Positions 62,509-64,000 of a stretch of DNA of 64,000 bases are shown piece after piece. The stretch's first letter is position 1. Each line of letters opens with the position of its first letter. Origin of the DNA: Oscillospiraceae bacterium (lineage in GTDB: Bacteria > Bacillota > Clostridia > Oscillospirales > Acutalibacteraceae); the NCBI GenBank assembly GCA_015066595.1, contig SVNZ01000002.1, positions 124,001 through 188,000 of the forward strand, given 5' to 3'. Made by a program: the position numbers and the translations under genes. The notes under the pieces were generated by a model that ran no database searches, was not told the DNA's origin, and saw nothing but the letters and a program-made list of their open reading frames with translations.

Positions 62509-62546
62509 TAACTCATAACAAAATAAAAGCATTTTATAAAAAGAAA

Positions 62547-62568
62547 AAGGGCGGATAAATCCGCCCTT
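62547..62568 (-). terminator. Terminator of the malFG operon
   Basis: AAGGGCGGAT/ATCCGCCCTT hairpin with a 2-base loop and a T-rich tail on the minus strand. Confidence 0.9.
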
Positions 62569-62579
62569 TAAGGTGTTTA

Positions 62580-63434
62580 TTAACCCTTTACGCCACCGGC
62601 TGTAACGCCCTCGACGTAGTAACGCTGCATGAACAAGAACAATATGGAGATAGGAACAGCAACAACAACGGAACCTGCAAGGAATCGCTTGAAGTAATTA
62701 ACCTTAAATTCAAGTGATACCATTGTCTGCAGACCGATAGCAACTGTATAGTTATCACGCATATCGCCCATGATAATCTTAGCGAGGATGAAGTCAGTCC
62801 ATGGACCGATGAAAGATGTCAAAACTGTGTAAACTACGATAGGCTTTGACATAGGGAGAATAATCTTCCAGAAAATCTGGTTACGTGTCGCACCGTCGAT
62901 AGTCGCAGCTTCGTCGAGCGCACGAGGGATCGTATCAAAGAAGCCCTTAGAGATCTGATAACCAAGACCCGCACCGGCACTGTAACAGATAACAAGTGCA
63001 ACGAGTGTCTGAGTAAGGCCCATAGCCTTTAAGAGGTAGTAGATAGCGATCATTGTCATAAAACCAGGGAACATACCTAAGATCATACCAATGTTGATGA
63101 GAGGCTTTCTGGCTTTAAATCTAAGACGGCTGAAGCTGTAGCTTACCATAAGAACAGCGAGTGTTGAGATAATACAGCTGAATATCGCAACAACAAGTGT
63201 GTTCATAAACCATCTTGGGAAGTTAAGTGTAGCTGTGTCTGTGAACAGCTGAATGTAGTTCTTGAAAGAGTATGTCTTTGGCAAAAGATATGATACTGTT
63301 GCCAAGCCTTCATCTCTAAATGAGTGAAGAACAAGATAAATAAGTGGAGAAATCCAGATAAGACCGAGTACAGCAAGCAATGTGTAAACAAATGCGTTAG
63401 CGAGGCCTCTCTTGAGTTTATAACTTTTAATCAT
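62580..63434 (-). CDS. malG: Sugar ABC transporter permease, MalG-like
   Basis: A 284-residue integral membrane permease of the carbohydrate-uptake-1 family with six predicted helices. The EAA loop EAATIDGATRNQIFWKIILPM, which contacts the ATPase, lies near residue 187. It ends with the typical YYVEGVTAGGVKG. It overlaps the MalF-like gene upstream by four bases. Maltodextrin is the likely substrate, given the adjacent GH13 lipoprotein. Confidence 0.93.
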   Translation of the reverse strand: MIKSYKLKRGLANAFVYTLLAVLGLIWISPLIYLVLHSFRDEGLATVSYLLPKTYSFKNYIQLFTDTATLNFPRWFMNTLVVAIFSCIISTLAVLMVSYSFSRLRFKARKPLINIGMILGMFPGFMTMIAIYYLLKAMGLTQTLVALVICYSAGAGLGYQISKGFFDTIPRALDEAATIDGATRNQIFWKIILPMSKPIVVYTVLTSFIGPWTDFILAKIIMGDMRDNYTVAIGLQTMVSLEFKVNYFKRFLAGSVVVAVPISILFLFMQRYYVEGVTAGGVKG

Positions 63435-64000
63435 GAGAATTCCTCCTCGTTCTTAGCAGATTTTGTAAGGTTGAATGTGACAAGTGAAAGTGTTGCACAA
63501 ACAATAAATACAAGGATACCAACAGCAGCCGCAAGGTTGTAGTCCTGAGAGTTCATAGTCAACTTAAAGAGCCATGTAACAAGAAGGTCTGTGTAGCCAG
63601 CCTGGTACAGGTTTTCTGTTGTTGGACCACCGTTAGTGAGAAGGTAGATAACGTTGAAGTTATTAACGTTACTGATAAAGTTTGTGATAAGGTATGGTGT
63701 TGTTACGAACAGCATATATGGTAGTGTGATACTAAAGAAAGATCTCACCGGACCAGCACCGTCGATAGTAGCACTCTCATAAAGGTCAGCAGGAATGTTC
63801 ATCAAAATACCTGATGTGATGAGAATGGTGTAAGGAATACCTATCCAGCAGTTAATAACAATAACCGTGATTCGAGCCACCAGAGCCGTGGAATTGAGGA
63901 ACAGAATTCCCTTGTCAATAATACCTAGGCTCATAAGTAACACGTTGATAGCACCATCTTCCTGGAGCATCTGGTTCATCAAAAGAAGTGTAACGAACTG
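63431..64000 (-). CDS. malF: Sugar ABC transporter permease, MalF-like (5' part outside window)
   Basis: The C-terminal 190 residues of a MalF-type permease; the frame is open to the window edge, so the gene continues beyond 64000. The EAA loop ESATIDGAGPVRSFFSITLPY is present, and NNFNVIYLLTNGGPT is characteristic of the MalF family. It pairs with the MalG-like subunit downstream. Confidence 0.92.
   Translation of the reverse strand, partial: QFVTLLLMNQMLQEDGAINVLLMSLGIIDKGILFLNSTALVARITVIVINCWIGIPYTILITSGILMNIPADLYESATIDGAGPVRSFFSITLPYMLFVTTPYLITNFISNVNNFNVIYLLTNGGPTTENLYQAGYTDLLVTWLFKLTMNSQDYNLAAAVGILVFIVCATLSLVTFNLTKSAKNEEEFS

Overview
The window looks like a chromosomal segment of an anaerobic, spore-forming clostridial Firmicute, most like a Ruminococcus-type member of the Oscillospirales. 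The grounds are the moderate to low GC, strong AGGAGG ribosome sites and TTGACA-17-TATAAT promoters. SpoIIE and SpoVAD, MurT, T-box leaders, a ferredoxin-dependent 2-oxoacid oxidoreductase and many starch or maltodextrin genes point the same way. No rRNA, tRNA, insertion sequence, prophage or CRISPR array was seen. Most convergent gene pairs are separated by one bidirectional hairpin terminator.

Region by region: 0-5.7 kb holds mgtE, a MurT/GatD-like pair whose GatD has lost its catalytic residues, and two secreted lipoproteins. 5.7-10 kb holds a 2-hydroxyacid dehydrogenase, a CLC transporter of the fluoride-exporter type, lactate dehydrogenase and a ComEA-like protein. 10-17.2 kb holds a surface O-acylation cassette (MBOAT plus DHHW proteins), a NUDIX hydrolase, an aminotransferase and trpS. 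17.2-22.7 kb holds an intracellular GH13 enzyme, MecA, a metallo-beta-lactamase-fold protein, a secreted FN3-like protein and an amidohydrolase. 37-43.5 kb holds a PAP2 phosphatase, rlmB, a degenerate P-type ATPase and rpe. 43.5-55 kb holds a TRAP-type permease with a divergent LysR regulator, a Dlt-like ACP/MBOAT/adenylation operon, spoVAD and a second MBOAT/DHHW/G5 cassette. 55-64 kb holds a VanW protein, a glycolipid glycosyltransferase, spoIIE, and a secreted GH13 enzyme beside maltodextrin-type ABC permeases.

The most striking part is 21.9-37.2 kb, minus strand. Three T-box leaders, each with its own TTGACA-17 promoter, carry specifier triplets I read as CUC (Leu), GUA (Val) and AUC (Ile). 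Each controls an acyl-CoA synthetase gene. The Val and Ile synthetases are tandem paralogues with an unprecedented-looking XRE helix-turn-helix, cupin and synthetase architecture. The Leu unit encodes a LeuA-like protein with a destroyed active site but an intact leucine-regulatory domain, followed by a TIM-barrel/acyl-CoA synthetase fusion. The Val unit continues into a P-loop ATPase, a four-subunit 2-oxoacid:ferredoxin oxidoreductase and the branched-chain aminotransferase IlvE.

Together these genes describe a pathway in which isobutyrate, 2-methylbutyrate and isovalerate are activated to acyl-CoA, reductively carboxylated to branched 2-oxoacids, and transaminated to Val, Ile and Leu. Each branch would be switched on by shortage of its own amino acid. 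Rumen bacteria that need branched-chain volatile fatty acids are known to use this chemistry. The T-box wiring and the enzyme fusions seen here are, as far as I know, not well described.
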